Below are positions 1-8,341 of a DNA stretch of 64,000 nucleotides, piece after piece. The position numbers were made by a program, and so were the translations under genes. The DNA comes from Candidatus Latescibacterota bacterium. Its GTDB lineage: Bacteria; Latescibacterota; UBA2968; UBA8231. The first letter of the stretch is position 1. Each line of letters starts with the position of its first letter. The stretch spans positions 1 to 64,000 of the forward strand of contig JADZBP010000206.1 of NCBI GenBank assembly GCA_020852055.1. The letters run 5' to 3'. A model generated the notes under the pieces. That model was not told the DNA's origin. It did no database searches and saw only the letters and a program-made list of their open reading frames with translations.

Positions 1-1
1 C

Positions 2-511
2 AGCAATACGGGTCTGCGCCCGGACGCCGAAGCGTTCCGGCGCTTCTTCGCGGAGATCTGGCCCCGGGCCGGCCAACTGTGGGACGAGTACCAGGAAAGG
101 CTCGGGGTGCCCAAGGATCAGCGGCGGGTGCTCTTCGGTTACTTCTCCAACCCCTTCCTGCGGGTGGAACACCAGGGCGGGATAGACGCGTACATCGAGT
201 CGGCCGCAACCGGCCGCTACGGCGAGCTGGCCCTCTCCCGCCACTGCTACGTGGCCCCCACCCAGGCCTCCTTCTCCCCCGACGGGCTGCAATTCCGCTG
301 CGGCTCCCACGCCATCCGCCGCCTGCAACCTTTGGGCAATATCGCCGACGCCGACCTGCACACCCACCTCCGCGCCGGCATCCCCTCCCTCGATACCCTG
401 CCCACCCAGGAACACTGCTACGGATGCGCCCTGGCCACCCTGTACATCAACCAGGCCGTCGAGAAGGAATTGCAGAAGAAGGTGGGGGAATTGCTGCAGG
501 TGCCGCGCTAG
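2..511 (+). CDS. Radical SAM protein, C-terminal part (5' end outside window)
   Basis: The reading frame is open from base 2, so the ORF-track GTG at 107 is internal and the gene starts upstream of the window. The visible 169 residues end with a cysteine-rich segment (CYVAPTQASFSPDG, FRCGSH, PLGNI, then HCYGCA). This resembles the SPASM/auxiliary-cluster tail of radical SAM enzymes, where the cysteines bind extra iron-sulfur clusters. The catalytic CxxxCxxC N-terminal part is not visible, so the radical SAM call rests on the tail pattern alone. The stop codon overlaps the stop of the convergent acetyltransferase gene. The substrate cannot be told from this piece. Confidence 0.6.
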   Translation, partial: SNTGLRPDAEAFRRFFAEIWPRAGQLWDEYQERLGVPKDQRRVLFGYFSNPFLRVEHQGGIDAYIESAATGRYGELALSRHCYVAPTQASFSPDGLQFRCGSHAIRRLQPLGNIADADLHTHLRAGIPSLDTLPTQEHCYGCALATLYINQAVEKELQKKVGELLQVPR

Positions 512-1104
512 AGCGGCGCGATCATATCGTAGTTGTCGACCCCACCCGCCGGAAACTGCCCCTTCTCCACGAACCCGAACCTGCGGTAGAAATGCACCGC
601 GCGCGGATTATCCTGGCGCACCCCGCCCCACAGCACCATGCGCTTGCGACCGCAGTTGCGGGCAATCTGGTACAGGTGCTCCAGCATGATACTGCCCAGG
701 CCGGTGCTCTGGTACACGTCAGCCACCGACGGGGCCAGGGTGCAGTCCGTTGTGCCATCCAGGCCGATGCCCAGTTGCTCGTACCGCTTCCGGTCCCCCT
801 CGTGCACCCCAAATACCAGAATGAAATAGCCGATCACCTCCTCAGCCGCGCCCGACCCACGGGTGGCCAACAGGCGCAGCGCCTGGCTGCTATCCAACTC
901 GGCGCAGATGCGGTCGGCAGTCTCCTGGTCAAAGGCATGGGGTGCGTAGAGGCGCCGGGTCTCGGCCGAAAGGTTGATGAAATAGGGGCCCAGGCGGTGG
1001 GCATCGTCCCGCTGCAAGGGGCGCAGCAGCGCCGGCTCCCCGGAACTCAGCTGTATAGGTTTGGAGATCAAGGCAGGATTCGTGTCGATGTCGGTGGGCT
1101 TCAT
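508..1104 (-). CDS. GNAT-family N-acetyltransferase
   Basis: A protein of about 198 residues with the GNAT fold pattern. An N-terminal beta-strand region (ALLRPLQRDDAHRL) is followed by strand 4 with LGIGLDG and the acetyl-CoA-binding region near STGLGSIMLEHL, where the usual Q/RxxGxG/A is degenerate. It ends with NPRAVHFYRRFGF, typical of the last helix and strand of the family. Such enzymes transfer an acetyl group from acetyl-CoA to an amine; the acceptor is unknown. The ORF opens at 1122, but the ATG at 1104 (MKPTDI) is the more natural start. The 3' end overlaps the convergent radical SAM gene by 4 bases. Confidence 0.8.
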   Translation of the reverse strand: MKPTDIDTNPALISKPIQLSSGEPALLRPLQRDDAHRLGPYFINLSAETRRLYAPHAFDQETADRICAELDSSQALRLLATRGSGAAEEVIGYFILVFGVHEGDRKRYEQLGIGLDGTTDCTLAPSVADVYQSTGLGSIMLEHLYQIARNCGRKRMVLWGGVRQDNPRAVHFYRRFGFVEKGQFPAGGVDNYDMIAPL

Positions 1105-1225
1105 GCGGCAATCCTCTCTCATTTTTCATTTGGCCGGCGCGGTGCGGGAAACTAGATTAGAGACCAGCGCCTTTGGCCCTCATACATCCAAGTCTGAACT
1201 ATAACCAATAAGGAGCGCAGTCGCC

Positions 1226-1543
1226 ATGTTCACCATCGGCATGTTGATGAAGGTGAAACCCGGATGTTACCCCGAATACAAAAAGGCCCACGACGAGCTG
1301 TGGCCCGCCATTGCCGCCAGCATGTCCGACAACAACGTGAGCATGCAGATCTTCCTCTACCGCGACCAGCTCTTCCTGCACGCCATGGCCCCCACCGAGG
1401 CGGACTGGGACAAGAGCCGGCAGCATCCCGAACTCAAGCGCTGGCACGACTACATGGCCACCCTGCTGCAGGCCGACGAGAAGGGCGTGATCATCTTCGA
1501 GGAGTTGGAGAAGGCTTTCACCTTCGGGGACTTCAGGGACTGA
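1226..1543 (+). CDS. rhaM: L-rhamnose mutarotase family protein
   Basis: 105 residues, the normal length for the RhaM/YiiL family of ferredoxin-like dimeric barrels that interconvert alpha and beta anomers of L-rhamnose. The N-terminal MLMKVKPGCYPEYKKAHDELWP and the later WDKSRQHPELKRWHDYM segments match the family, including the conserved histidine-containing helix and the paired tryptophan region. AAGGAG lies about 10 bases upstream of the ATG. The stop is 4 bases before the PhyH gene start, so the two genes are probably co-transcribed. No rhamnose catabolic genes are visible nearby, so the true sugar may differ. Confidence 0.85.
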   Translation: MFTIGMLMKVKPGCYPEYKKAHDELWPAIAASMSDNNVSMQIFLYRDQLFLHAMAPTEADWDKSRQHPELKRWHDYMATLLQADEKGVIIFEELEKAFTFGDFRD

Positions 1544-1547
1544 GCCG

Positions 1548-2363
1548 ATGAAAAGCGCCCTCACCCCGGAGCAGACCGCCCTCTACCGCCAGCAGGGTTT
1601 CATCGTCATCGAGGACTTCCTCTCCCCCGCCGAACTGGAGACCTGGCGCCAGGCCGTGGACGAGGCCGTGGCCCAGCGCGGCAAACTCAAGCTGGCGGGA
1701 CGCCAGGACTGGCAGTCCGGCGACTCCTTCTACGACCGGGTCTTCACCCAGCGCATCAATCTGTGGATGGACCACCCGGTCATGCGCCGGCTCATGCTCG
1801 ATCCGGCCATCGGCAAACTGGCCGCTGACCTGGAGGGGGTGGACGGCATTCGTATCTGGCACGACCAGACCCTGATCAAGGAGGCCTGGGCCAACCCCAC
1901 GGCCTGGCACCTCGATAACCCGTACTGGTCCTTCTTCTCGCCGCATTCCACCAGCATCTGGGTGGCCCTCGACGATGTCACCTACGAGAACGGCTGCCTC
2001 TACTTCATCCCCGGCTCCCACCGGGAGTCGCGCTTCGAGAGCTGCGGCATCGGCGAGAACATGGGGGACCTCTTCAAGGTGTACCCCCAGTGGGCCGAGC
2101 GCCGCGCCGTGGCCGGCCCGATGAAGGCCGGCTCCTGCTCCTTCCACAACGGCCTCACCGCCCACGGGGCCGGCCCCAACATGACCCCGGGCCGGCGGCG
2201 GGCCATGACCTGCGCCTACATGCCCGACGGCAGCACCTTCAACGGGCAGCCCAATGTGTTGCCCGCCGACTACCTGGCCAGGCTGAAGCAGGGGGATGTG
2301 CTGGATTGGGACGAGCAAAATCCACTGATCTACCACCGCAGCAAACCCTACGCCTCGGCTTGA
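1548..2363 (+). CDS. Phytanoyl-CoA dioxygenase (PhyH) family protein
   Basis: 271 residues of the PhyH branch of Fe(II)/2-oxoglutarate-dependent oxygenases. The cupin-like core shows the metal-binding HxD in WHLDNPYWSFF, and the distal histidine and 2-oxoglutarate-binding arginine fit SCSFHNGLTAHGAGPN and the later RRRAMTCAYMP. The N-terminal LTPEQTALYRQQGFIVIEDFLS is the standard family opening. It likely hydroxylates a small organic substrate, but bacterial PhyH proteins have very diverse substrates and none can be named here. It follows the rhaM-like gene by 4 bases, suggesting a shared transcript. Its stop lies 7 bases from the stop of the convergent hrpB. Confidence 0.88.
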   Translation: MKSALTPEQTALYRQQGFIVIEDFLSPAELETWRQAVDEAVAQRGKLKLAGRQDWQSGDSFYDRVFTQRINLWMDHPVMRRLMLDPAIGKLAADLEGVDGIRIWHDQTLIKEAWANPTAWHLDNPYWSFFSPHSTSIWVALDDVTYENGCLYFIPGSHRESRFESCGIGENMGDLFKVYPQWAERRAVAGPMKAGSCSFHNGLTAHGAGPNMTPGRRRAMTCAYMPDGSTFNGQPNVLPADYLARLKQGDVLDWDEQNPLIYHRSKPYASA

Positions 2364-2370
2364 GTAGTGC

Positions 2371-4875
2371 CTAGCGCCACTCGTGCTTGGGGTAGCGCCG
2401 GCGCAGTTCTTTCTTGAGTTCGGGGTAGGTGTTCTGCCAGAAGCTGGACAGGTCGGCAGTGACCTGCAGCGGGCGGAAGTGCGGACCGAGGATCTCCAGC
2501 AACACCCGCTGCCGGCCGCCGGCCACGGCCGGGCTTTCGCGGACATCGTAGAGTTCCTGGATCTTGGCCCGGCCGCGGGGCGGACTGCCGGCCTGGTACT
2601 CGAGTTTGAGGCGATGCCCGTTGGCCAGTTGCAGGCGCAGCGGGGCCATCTGTTCGACGAATTGCTGGTCCTGCCACGAGAGGGCCCCCTGCACCGCCGG
2701 CAGGCAGGCCCGCTCGCGGAGCTGGCTATAGCGGGTGGCCCCGGCGACGATCTCGTGCAGGATCACCCGCACTTCCTCGGGGGTGTAGGTGAGCAGGCCC
2801 CGCTCGGGAAACCAGGCTGCCACTGCCCGGGCGCGGGCCAGCCACTGCTCCACACTCTGATCCCAGCGCTCCAGCACCAACTCGCCGGCCTCGATGCGCG
2901 CCACCAGCATCTCGGCAGCCTCTGTAGGATTGGCCTTGGGCAGCACCCGTTGCGCGTACACCAGGCCCTCGAAGCTGTGCACCTCGCGCTGCTCCACCGC
3001 CCGCATCTCGCTGTTCCACATCATCTCGATCCGCACCACCACCCGCTCTGCCTCCACCTCCTCCAGCCACTCCGGCTCGATGGCACTGGCCAGCGAAAGC
3101 ACGGTCCGCACCGCGCCACTGATTTCTAGCTCGCGCACCTCGGCGGCCACCAGCATGCCGGCCGGCCGCGCCGCGCTCTGCCGGTCCAGCTCCACCCGGC
3201 GCTGGCCGGCCATGGCACAGCTCAGGTTGTCGGGGTCGCGGCGCAAAGCCACCTGGTCGTAGAAGGCGGCGATCAGGCACTTGCTCAACTCCTCGGTCTG
3301 CCCGGCGCTGTCGGGAGAAAGGCCCGCCTGCCGGCACAGGTCGCGGTACTGGCGGCTGACCTGGTCCACCTCGCGGCAAGCCTGGGCGCTGAGGCCCAAC
3401 GCGGCGCAGGCCTGCACCTCGAAACGGGCCTGTTTGGCCCTTTGGAACCCCTTCTCGCGCACCTCCAGGTCCGAGGGATAGGCCTCGTCGCTCTGGGTAT
3501 ACTGAGGGCGCAGGGGCGGGGTCAGGATATCGCGTTCACCCAGCAGGGCCGCCCACACCAGAGCCCGGCCCAAACAGCGGCGGCGATGGGCCTCGACCAG
3601 CAGCCGCGACAGGCGGGGGTGCATGGGGAAGGCGGCCAACTGCCGGCCCAGCGGGGTGAGAGACCCTTCCTCATCGAGCGCCCCCAACCCCTGCAGCAGA
3701 CGGCGGGCACGGGCCACGGCCAATTCCTGCGGCGGTTCCAACCACTGCAGGCCCTCCAGCTCCAGCCCCATCTCCTCCAACTGCAGCAGGGTCTCGGCCA
3801 GGTCCACCCGCTGGATCTCGGGCACCGCGTGGGCCGGGCGGGCGTGGTGTTCGGCCTCGGACCACAGCCGGGTGCAGGTGCCGGCAGCGGTGCGGCCAGC
3901 CCGGCCCTGACGCTGGTCGGCGGAGGCCTGGCTGATAGCTTCGATCATCAGCACGTTGATGCCGCGCCGCGGGTCGTGGCGGTGCACGCGGGCCAGGCCG
4001 CTGTCGATGACATGGCGCACCCCCGGAATGGTGATGGAGGTCTCGGCCACGTTGGTGGCCACGATCACCTTGCGCCGGGCCGCAGGGCGCAGGGCGGTGT
4101 CCTGCTGGTCGGCGGGCAGGGAACCGTGCAGGGGGAGGAAGAACAACTCTTCGTTCCAGCGCAGCTGCTGGCAGGCCTGGATGGTGCGGCGGATCTCGTA
4201 CCCGCCGGGCATAAAGATCAACACTTCGCCTTCGGCACCGCCCTCCAGCAGGAGGCGCAGGGTGCGGGCGGCCTGGTCCCAGACCGGTTCCTGTGTAGGG
4301 CGGGGCAGGTAGCGGGTCTCCACCGGGTACGTGCGGCCACTGGCTTCCACGGCCGGGCAACCGAGATGGCCGGCCACGGCGCGGGTCTCCAGGGTGGCCG
4401 ACATCACCACCAGTTTCAGATCAGGGCGATGGGTTTCCTGCAGGCGGCGGGTCAGGGCCAGGGCCAGGTCGCTGGAGAGACTGCGCTCGTGGAATTCGTC
4501 CAGCAGCACCGCGCCCACCCCCGACAACAAGGGGTCGTGCTGGATCAGGCGCAGGAAGATGCCTTCAGTGAGGAAGCGGATGCGGGTGCGGGGGCTGATC
4601 CGGCTTTCGAAACGGGTCTGGTATCCCACTTCTTCGCCCAGAGGGCTGCCTACTTCCTCCGCCACGCGGGTGGCCACCCAGCGGGCGGCCAGGCGGCGGG
4701 GCTGCAGCACCAGGATTTGGCCCACTACCGCACCGCTGCGGCCCAGGATCTGCGGCACCTGGGTGGTTTTGCCCGAGCCCGTGGGGGCGCTCAGCACCAG
4801 ACGGTTGGACCGGCGCAAATGCTCGGTGATCTGCGCCTCGACGCCGAGGATGGGTAGGATGGGGGGTTCGGTCAT
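2371..4875 (-). CDS. hrpB: ATP-dependent RNA helicase HrpB (DEAH box)
   Basis: 834 residues, the usual size for HrpB. Motif I is SAPTGSGKTTQVPQ near residue 30, and the DEAH-box equivalent is LLDEFHERSL near 125; DEFH rather than DEAH is common in HrpB. MSATLE is motif III and QRQGRAGR near 345 is motif VI. The C-terminal third has the HrpB-specific region ending in FWQNTYPELKKELRRRYPKHEW, a well-conserved family tail. HrpB is a 3'-5' nucleic-acid helicase of uncertain physiological role. A related but longer helicase, HrpA, is encoded 10 kb away. Confidence 0.95.
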   Translation of the reverse strand: MTEPPILPILGVEAQITEHLRRSNRLVLSAPTGSGKTTQVPQILGRSGAVVGQILVLQPRRLAARWVATRVAEEVGSPLGEEVGYQTRFESRISPRTRIRFLTEGIFLRLIQHDPLLSGVGAVLLDEFHERSLSSDLALALTRRLQETHRPDLKLVVMSATLETRAVAGHLGCPAVEASGRTYPVETRYLPRPTQEPVWDQAARTLRLLLEGGAEGEVLIFMPGGYEIRRTIQACQQLRWNEELFFLPLHGSLPADQQDTALRPAARRKVIVATNVAETSITIPGVRHVIDSGLARVHRHDPRRGINVLMIEAISQASADQRQGRAGRTAAGTCTRLWSEAEHHARPAHAVPEIQRVDLAETLLQLEEMGLELEGLQWLEPPQELAVARARRLLQGLGALDEEGSLTPLGRQLAAFPMHPRLSRLLVEAHRRRCLGRALVWAALLGERDILTPPLRPQYTQSDEAYPSDLEVREKGFQRAKQARFEVQACAALGLSAQACREVDQVSRQYRDLCRQAGLSPDSAGQTEELSKCLIAAFYDQVALRRDPDNLSCAMAGQRRVELDRQSAARPAGMLVAAEVRELEISGAVRTVLSLASAIEPEWLEEVEAERVVVRIEMMWNSEMRAVEQREVHSFEGLVYAQRVLPKANPTEAAEMLVARIEAGELVLERWDQSVEQWLARARAVAAWFPERGLLTYTPEEVRVILHEIVAGATRYSQLRERACLPAVQGALSWQDQQFVEQMAPLRLQLANGHRLKLEYQAGSPPRGRAKIQELYDVRESPAVAGGRQRVLLEILGPHFRPLQVTADLSSFWQNTYPELKKELRRRYPKHEWR

Positions 4876-4948
4876 GGAGGAAACATACGCCCTGATGCCG
4901 GTATTGAGAACCAGCGCGCGCCCAGCCGCGCCACCGCAACCCCGGCGG

Positions 4949-5443
4949 TCAGCGCACCCGAACCAGTTCCACCTCGAAGGTCAGCGTGGCGTTGGGTGGG
5001 ATCACCCCGCCGGCGCCCCGCGCCCCGTAGGCCAGGTCAGGAGGGATGACCAGCCGGGCCTTGCCGCCCTGGCGCATCAGGGCGAGGCCCTCGTCCCAGC
5101 CGGCAATCACATAGCCCCGGCCCAGCACGAACTGCAGCGGTTCGCCCCGGTCGAGGGAACTGTCGAATTTGGTGCCGTCTTCCAGCCAACCGGTATAGTG
5201 AGTCTCCACCACGTCGCCGGCATGGGGCGCCGGCCCGGTCCCCCGCACCAGATCGATGAAATGCAGGCCGCTGGCGGTAACCGTGTCGCGCAAGGCAGTT
5301 TCTGTCACTGGGGTCTGCTCCTGGCTAGTGGGCGACTCCTTGTCCCCGCAAGCCCAGAAAAGCGCGGACAGCAGCAGCGCCGCCCACACGGCGATCCGCG
5401 GACTGGCAGGGCCTTTCCCCGCTCTCCCCTTCTCGTTGCTCAT
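4949..5443 (-). CDS. FKBP-type peptidyl-prolyl isomerase, probably exported or lipid-anchored
   Basis: About 164 residues. A basic N-terminus is followed by a hydrophobic stretch ending LFWACG (possible but imperfect lipobox), a linker, and an FKBP domain with [18 protein letters not shown], the [11 protein letters not shown] core, the [10 protein letters not shown] loop and the [13 protein letters not shown] ending. It should catalyse cis-trans isomerisation of prolyl bonds in the periplasm. The chosen ATG overlaps the upstream cupin stop (TGATG), indicating translational coupling. An alternative ATG at 5464 has AGGAG 6 bases upstream and would add 7 residues. Confidence 0.88.
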   Translation of the reverse strand: MSNEKGRAGKGPASPRIAVWAALLLSALFWACGDKESPTSQEQTPVTETALRDTVTASGLHFIDLVRGTGPAPHAGDVVETHYTGWLEDGTKFDSSLDRGEPLQFVLGRGYVIAGWDEGLALMRQGGKARLVIPPDLAYGARGAGGVIPPNATLTFEVELVRVR

Positions 5444-5787
5444 CAATAGTGTAGCGCCAACCATACCGTCTCCTGATCTGGGTCCGTCCATTCCACCCGG
5501 TGCCGGCAATGGGCCGGGACCTGTACATAATCACCCGCCCTCATCTCCACCACCTCTGCGCCTCCTTCAAAAACCAGCCGCGCCCGCCCCTGCACCACCA
5601 GCACCCACTCGGCCCGCTCCTGGTCGTACCACTGCCCCGGTGCGCTGCGATGCCCCCGCGAGACAATGCGCTCCAGGGTGAAGGCCGGCGTCTGCAACAG
5701 CGCCTCGAACAACTCCTCGGGCAACTGCGCCGGCACCTTGGCGAAGAGGTTCCCGACCACTGGAGCGTCCGCATCCGCCATCATCAC
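5443..5787 (-). CDS. Cupin-domain protein
   Basis: 114 residues forming one small beta-barrel cupin. The second half has the pattern [38 protein letters not shown], which matches cupin motifs 1 and 2: G(X)5HXH-like strands, then PxGxxHxx as VPAHCRHRV. The first metal-binding histidine pair is poorly conserved ([18 protein letters not shown]). Several possible starts exist (MMMADAD). The stop overlaps the start of the FKBP gene, so the two are likely one operon. A full copy of the intergenic repeat lies upstream of its start. Function is unknown. Confidence 0.75.
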   Translation of the reverse strand: MMMADADAPVVGNLFAKVPAQLPEELFEALLQTPAFTLERIVSRGHRSAPGQWYDQERAEWVLVVQGRARLVFEGGAEVVEMRAGDYVQVPAHCRHRVEWTDPDQETVWLALHY

Positions 5788-5843
5788 CGGCCCTCACTCA
5801 CTCCGGCACAACGATGACCCCGCCAGCCAACAACAATAGCGTA

Positions 5844-5971
5844 GCGGCGGGGAGTGTACCCCTGAGCGGATTTCGGTCCTCCGGGGCGCAGGACTGCGCC
5901 CCGGAGGACAGACCTCGGAGCCGGCCAGGGATGGCCGGCGAGAATGAGCGAAGGGGTGCACTCTCCGACGC
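5844..5971. repeat. Intergenic palindromic repeat, full copy 1
   Basis: A 128-bp element between the cupin and PLP-enzyme genes, about 85% identical to the copy at 9101. The outer arms GCGGCGGGGAGTGTACCCCT and AGGGGTGCACTCTCCGACGC pair with each other. Inside are two hairpins: a 16-bp stem (GTCCTCCGGGGCGCAG with its complement) and GCCGGCCA-GGGA-TGGCCGGC with a GNRA-type loop. The layout is a closing stem with two internal hairpins. It lies 3' of the minus-strand PLP gene. Confidence 0.85.
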
Positions 5972-6039
5972 ACCCTAGGGGCAACGTCCGCGCCTTGGGA
6001 AAGGTCGGAGTGGGTCGCTCCCCGACGCGTCCTAGCGTG
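5961..6039. repeat. Duplicated right-arm motif downstream of repeat copy 1
   Basis: The 19-base motif CTCTCCGACGCACCCTAGG at 5961 recurs with few changes as CTCCCCGACGCGTCCTAGC at 6020. Between them is GGTCGGAGTGGGT, which can pair with the second motif (GTCGGAG with CTCCCCGAC). This looks like a partial extra copy of the right-arm end of the repeat family, so the 5788-6071 gap is repeat-derived with no gene visible. Confidence 0.6.
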
Positions 6040-6071
6040 GCCCTGGCCATTCCCCACCGCCCATCGCCTCG

Positions 6072-7103
6072 TCAGTTCCCCAACACCTCGGGCGCGTACC
6101 CGAAGATCGCCGGCGAGCCGCCCGTGTGCAGAAAGACCACCGGCTTATCCTTGGCCAGCTTGCCCGCCTTGATATCGGCGATCAGCCCCGCCATGGCCTT
6201 GCTGGTGTACACCGGGTCCAGCAGGATGCCCTCGGTGCGGGCCACCAGCCGCAGCGCTTCCAGACCCTGGGGCGTGGGAATGCCGTAGCGCTCGCCCACC
6301 TGGCCGTCATCGTTGTCGAAGTCCCCCGCCTTGAACTGGATATCCAGGCCCAGACGAGCCGCGCCCTGGTTGGCGATACGCGCCATGTTCTCGAAGCGCT
6401 GGGGCCATTTCTCGAAGGGACTGAAGCCGCGCACGTGGATCGGGCTCTCCACGTACTGCAACCCCAGCACCACCCCGGACTGGGTGGTGTCCAGAGCCGA
6501 CAGGTAGATATGGGAGGGGTTGATACCCTGAGCCCGGCTCTGCTGCACGATCTCCAGGGCCGACTCGGCGTACGCCAGCGCATCGATGTCCACGGTTTCG
6601 GCCTGTCGCGGCCAGTAGGGCCGGCGGCCCTGTTGCCGCAACTCCTCCATGCGGGCGAGAATGGCCTTGGCCTGCGGCTCGGCGCCCCCCCCGGGCAGGA
6701 TGGTGCACTTGGCCCCGAAGAGCCGCTGCAGCAGATGATTGCCCTGCACCTGGACCTTGTCCACCTCGCGGATAGGGCGCAACAACAGGTGCAGTTCCAG
6801 GCCCAGGCGGGCGCAGGCGGCGGCCATCTGCCGGCAGTAGTTGGACTGCACCCCGGCGCCGGTGACGATCACGTCGGCGTCGTGGCGCAGCGCGTCGGCC
6901 AGCGAGAACTCCAGCATGCGGGTCTTGTTGCCCCCGTAGCCCAGGCCGGTCAGATCATCGCGCTTGATGTAGATCGGCGGGCCACCAACGGCAGCACTCA
7001 GGCGGGGCATCTCCTCGAGCGGGGTGGGCAACACCGAGGCCAGTTTGACGCGCGGCAACCGGGCCAGGGCGGCGACCAGTTGTTGTTCCTTTTCGGCGTT
7101 CAT
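6072..7103 (-). CDS. PLP-dependent D-cysteine desulfhydrase / ACC deaminase-like enzyme
   Basis: About 343 residues of the tryptophan-synthase-beta fold, ACC deaminase/D-cysteine desulfhydrase subfamily. The PLP lysine is in LGYGGNKTRMLEF, preceded by IYIKRDDLTG, and the substrate-binding VTGAGVQSNYCRQMAAACA follows. The phosphate-binding and C-terminal LHTGGSPAIFGY segments are present. Such enzymes deaminate or desulfhydrate small D-amino acids or ACC; exact specificity cannot be told. The start at 7103 is chosen because AGGAG lies 7 bases upstream. An ATG at 7109 overlaps the upstream gene stop (ATGA) but is too close to the AGGAG. It is coupled to the Gfo/Idh/MocA gene. Confidence 0.87.
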   Translation of the reverse strand: MNAEKEQQLVAALARLPRVKLASVLPTPLEEMPRLSAAVGGPPIYIKRDDLTGLGYGGNKTRMLEFSLADALRHDADVIVTGAGVQSNYCRQMAAACARLGLELHLLLRPIREVDKVQVQGNHLLQRLFGAKCTILPGGGAEPQAKAILARMEELRQQGRRPYWPRQAETVDIDALAYAESALEIVQQSRAQGINPSHIYLSALDTTQSGVVLGLQYVESPIHVRGFSPFEKWPQRFENMARIANQGAARLGLDIQFKAGDFDNDDGQVGERYGIPTPQGLEALRLVARTEGILLDPVYTSKAMAGLIADIKAGKLAKDKPVVFLHTGGSPAIFGYAPEVLGN

Positions 7104-7105
7104 CG

Positions 7106-8206
7106 TCATTCTCCTTTGGGCCATCCTTTGACCGGCAGGCGGGACAGCTTGTTCTGCCGGTGGCACTCCTCAATGAGGGCGATCTGCATCCGCACCTGAT
7201 GAGGCGTGATGTGCAGCGGGGCGCCCTCGCGCAATACCGTATAGAGGTGGTCGTAGAAACACTTCGACATATAATTGAACAAATTCTGCTGCGCTTTGGC
7301 GGGCTGCCAGCTCTTCTCGATGAATTTCAGCTCTTCGCGGCAGTAGCTGGGGCCGGGCAGGGAGGGGCGGATCAACTGCTGCTTGGGGGCGCGGCGCGGG
7401 TCGAAGTACCGCCAGCGCATGCCGCCGGCCCCGCCGCTCAGGCCGCCCTGGGTGCCGTATACCACATAAGTGTCGCGCGGATACGGGGAGCAGGAGGAGA
7501 TCTCCAGATCGATGACCGGCTGGCCTTTGCCGCGCATCACCACCTTGACGTGATCCTCGGCGTCGCCCCAGGTATTGGCCCGGTCGAAGGCGCACAGGAC
7601 CTGGTCGGGCATCTTGAAGTCGAGCAGGCAGACGATCTGGTCCATCGGGTGCGGGCCGGTGTTGAGCAGATTGCCGCCCTTGAACTCCTGCAGGGTCTGC
7701 CAATCCCAGCGGCGGGCAAAGCCGTTGAAGGAGACGTTGATCTGCACGATGCGGCCCAGTACGCCCGAGTCGATGACCTGCTTCACCTTCTGGAAATAGG
7801 GAGCGTAGCGCGACTGCTGGAAGGGGGCCAGGATACGCCGCGCCTTCTTGGCCGCCTGGATCATGCGATCCACTTCGGAGACCTTCCAACCCAGGGGTTT
7901 TTCGCAGACCACGTGGTGGCCGGCCTCCAGGGCCTCGACACTGACCTTGGGGTGCAGATGGCTGGGCAGAGCGTTGACCACCAGGTCCAGGTCGTCGCGG
8001 GCCAGCAGCCGGCGGTAGTCGGCGTAGGTCTCGCACTTCAGCTCGGTCTCGGCGCGCTGGCGGCGGTCGGCCAGCGCATCGGCGATGGCGACGATCTGGT
8101 ACTTGCCGGGCGAACGCTGAAACCAGCGCGAATGGATGTCCAGACCGCTGCGGCCCTGGCCCAGGACCCCGACACGGATGGGTTTGTGGTTGTTTTTGGC
8201 TGGCAT
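7106..8206 (-). CDS. Gfo/Idh/MocA family NAD(P)-dependent oxidoreductase
   Basis: 366 residues. The N-terminal Rossmann domain begins IRVGVLGQGRSG and includes ALPSHLHPKVSVEALEAGHHVVCEKPLG, where the EKP motif carries the typical catalytic lysine. The C-terminal alpha/beta domain contains NTGPHPMDQIVCLL, the position of the substrate-binding histidine (usual GGGxxxDxGxH). Members oxidise or epimerise sugars and cyclitols using NAD(P). It is followed with a 4-base overlap by the PLP enzyme, and a plausible promoter (TTGACA, 18-bp spacer, TAGGTT) lies upstream. The substrate is unknown. Confidence 0.9.
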   Translation of the reverse strand: MPAKNNHKPIRVGVLGQGRSGLDIHSRWFQRSPGKYQIVAIADALADRRQRAETELKCETYADYRRLLARDDLDLVVNALPSHLHPKVSVEALEAGHHVVCEKPLGWKVSEVDRMIQAAKKARRILAPFQQSRYAPYFQKVKQVIDSGVLGRIVQINVSFNGFARRWDWQTLQEFKGGNLLNTGPHPMDQIVCLLDFKMPDQVLCAFDRANTWGDAEDHVKVVMRGKGQPVIDLEISSCSPYPRDTYVVYGTQGGLSGGAGGMRWRYFDPRRAPKQQLIRPSLPGPSYCREELKFIEKSWQPAKAQQNLFNYMSKCFYDHLYTVLREGAPLHITPHQVRMQIALIEECHRQNKLSRLPVKGWPKGE

Positions 8207-8242
8207 GGCTGTCTCCTCAGAGTCGGCTAGCGGGGTTTTGCA

Positions 8243-8272
8243 AACCTACTCACCTCAGGCGCAAACTGTCAA
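8243..8272 (-). promoter_or_regulatory. Putative sigma70-type promoter for the Gfo/Idh/MocA-PLP operon
   Basis: On the minus strand, a perfect TTGACA (8267-8272) is followed after 18 bases by TAGGTT (8243-8248), ahead of the start at 8206. The -35 is a full match; the -10 is weak. Confidence 0.4.
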
Positions 8273-8289
8273 GACAGCCCGTCTCGCTG

Positions 8290-8318
8290 TTGATAGCGTC
8301 TATTGCGCCGCGTACCTT
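8290..8318 (+). promoter_or_regulatory. Putative promoter for the two-domain cupin gene
   Basis: TTGATA (8290-8295), a 17-base spacer and TACCTT (8313-8318) lie 24 bases before the ATG at 8342. This gives divergent promoters in the 136-bp gap between 8206 and 8342. Confidence 0.4.
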
Positions 8319-8341
8319 ATCAGCTCTGGCGAAAGGATCCC

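Noticed and set aside
3442-4857. 471-aa plus-strand ORF
   Set aside because: Antisense to hrpB helicase motifs; no recognisable domain.
5784-6057. Short ORFs inside the repeat region
   Set aside because: They arise from the palindromic repeat; similar peptides appear in copy 2 (8840-9253), showing repeat-derived false ORFs.
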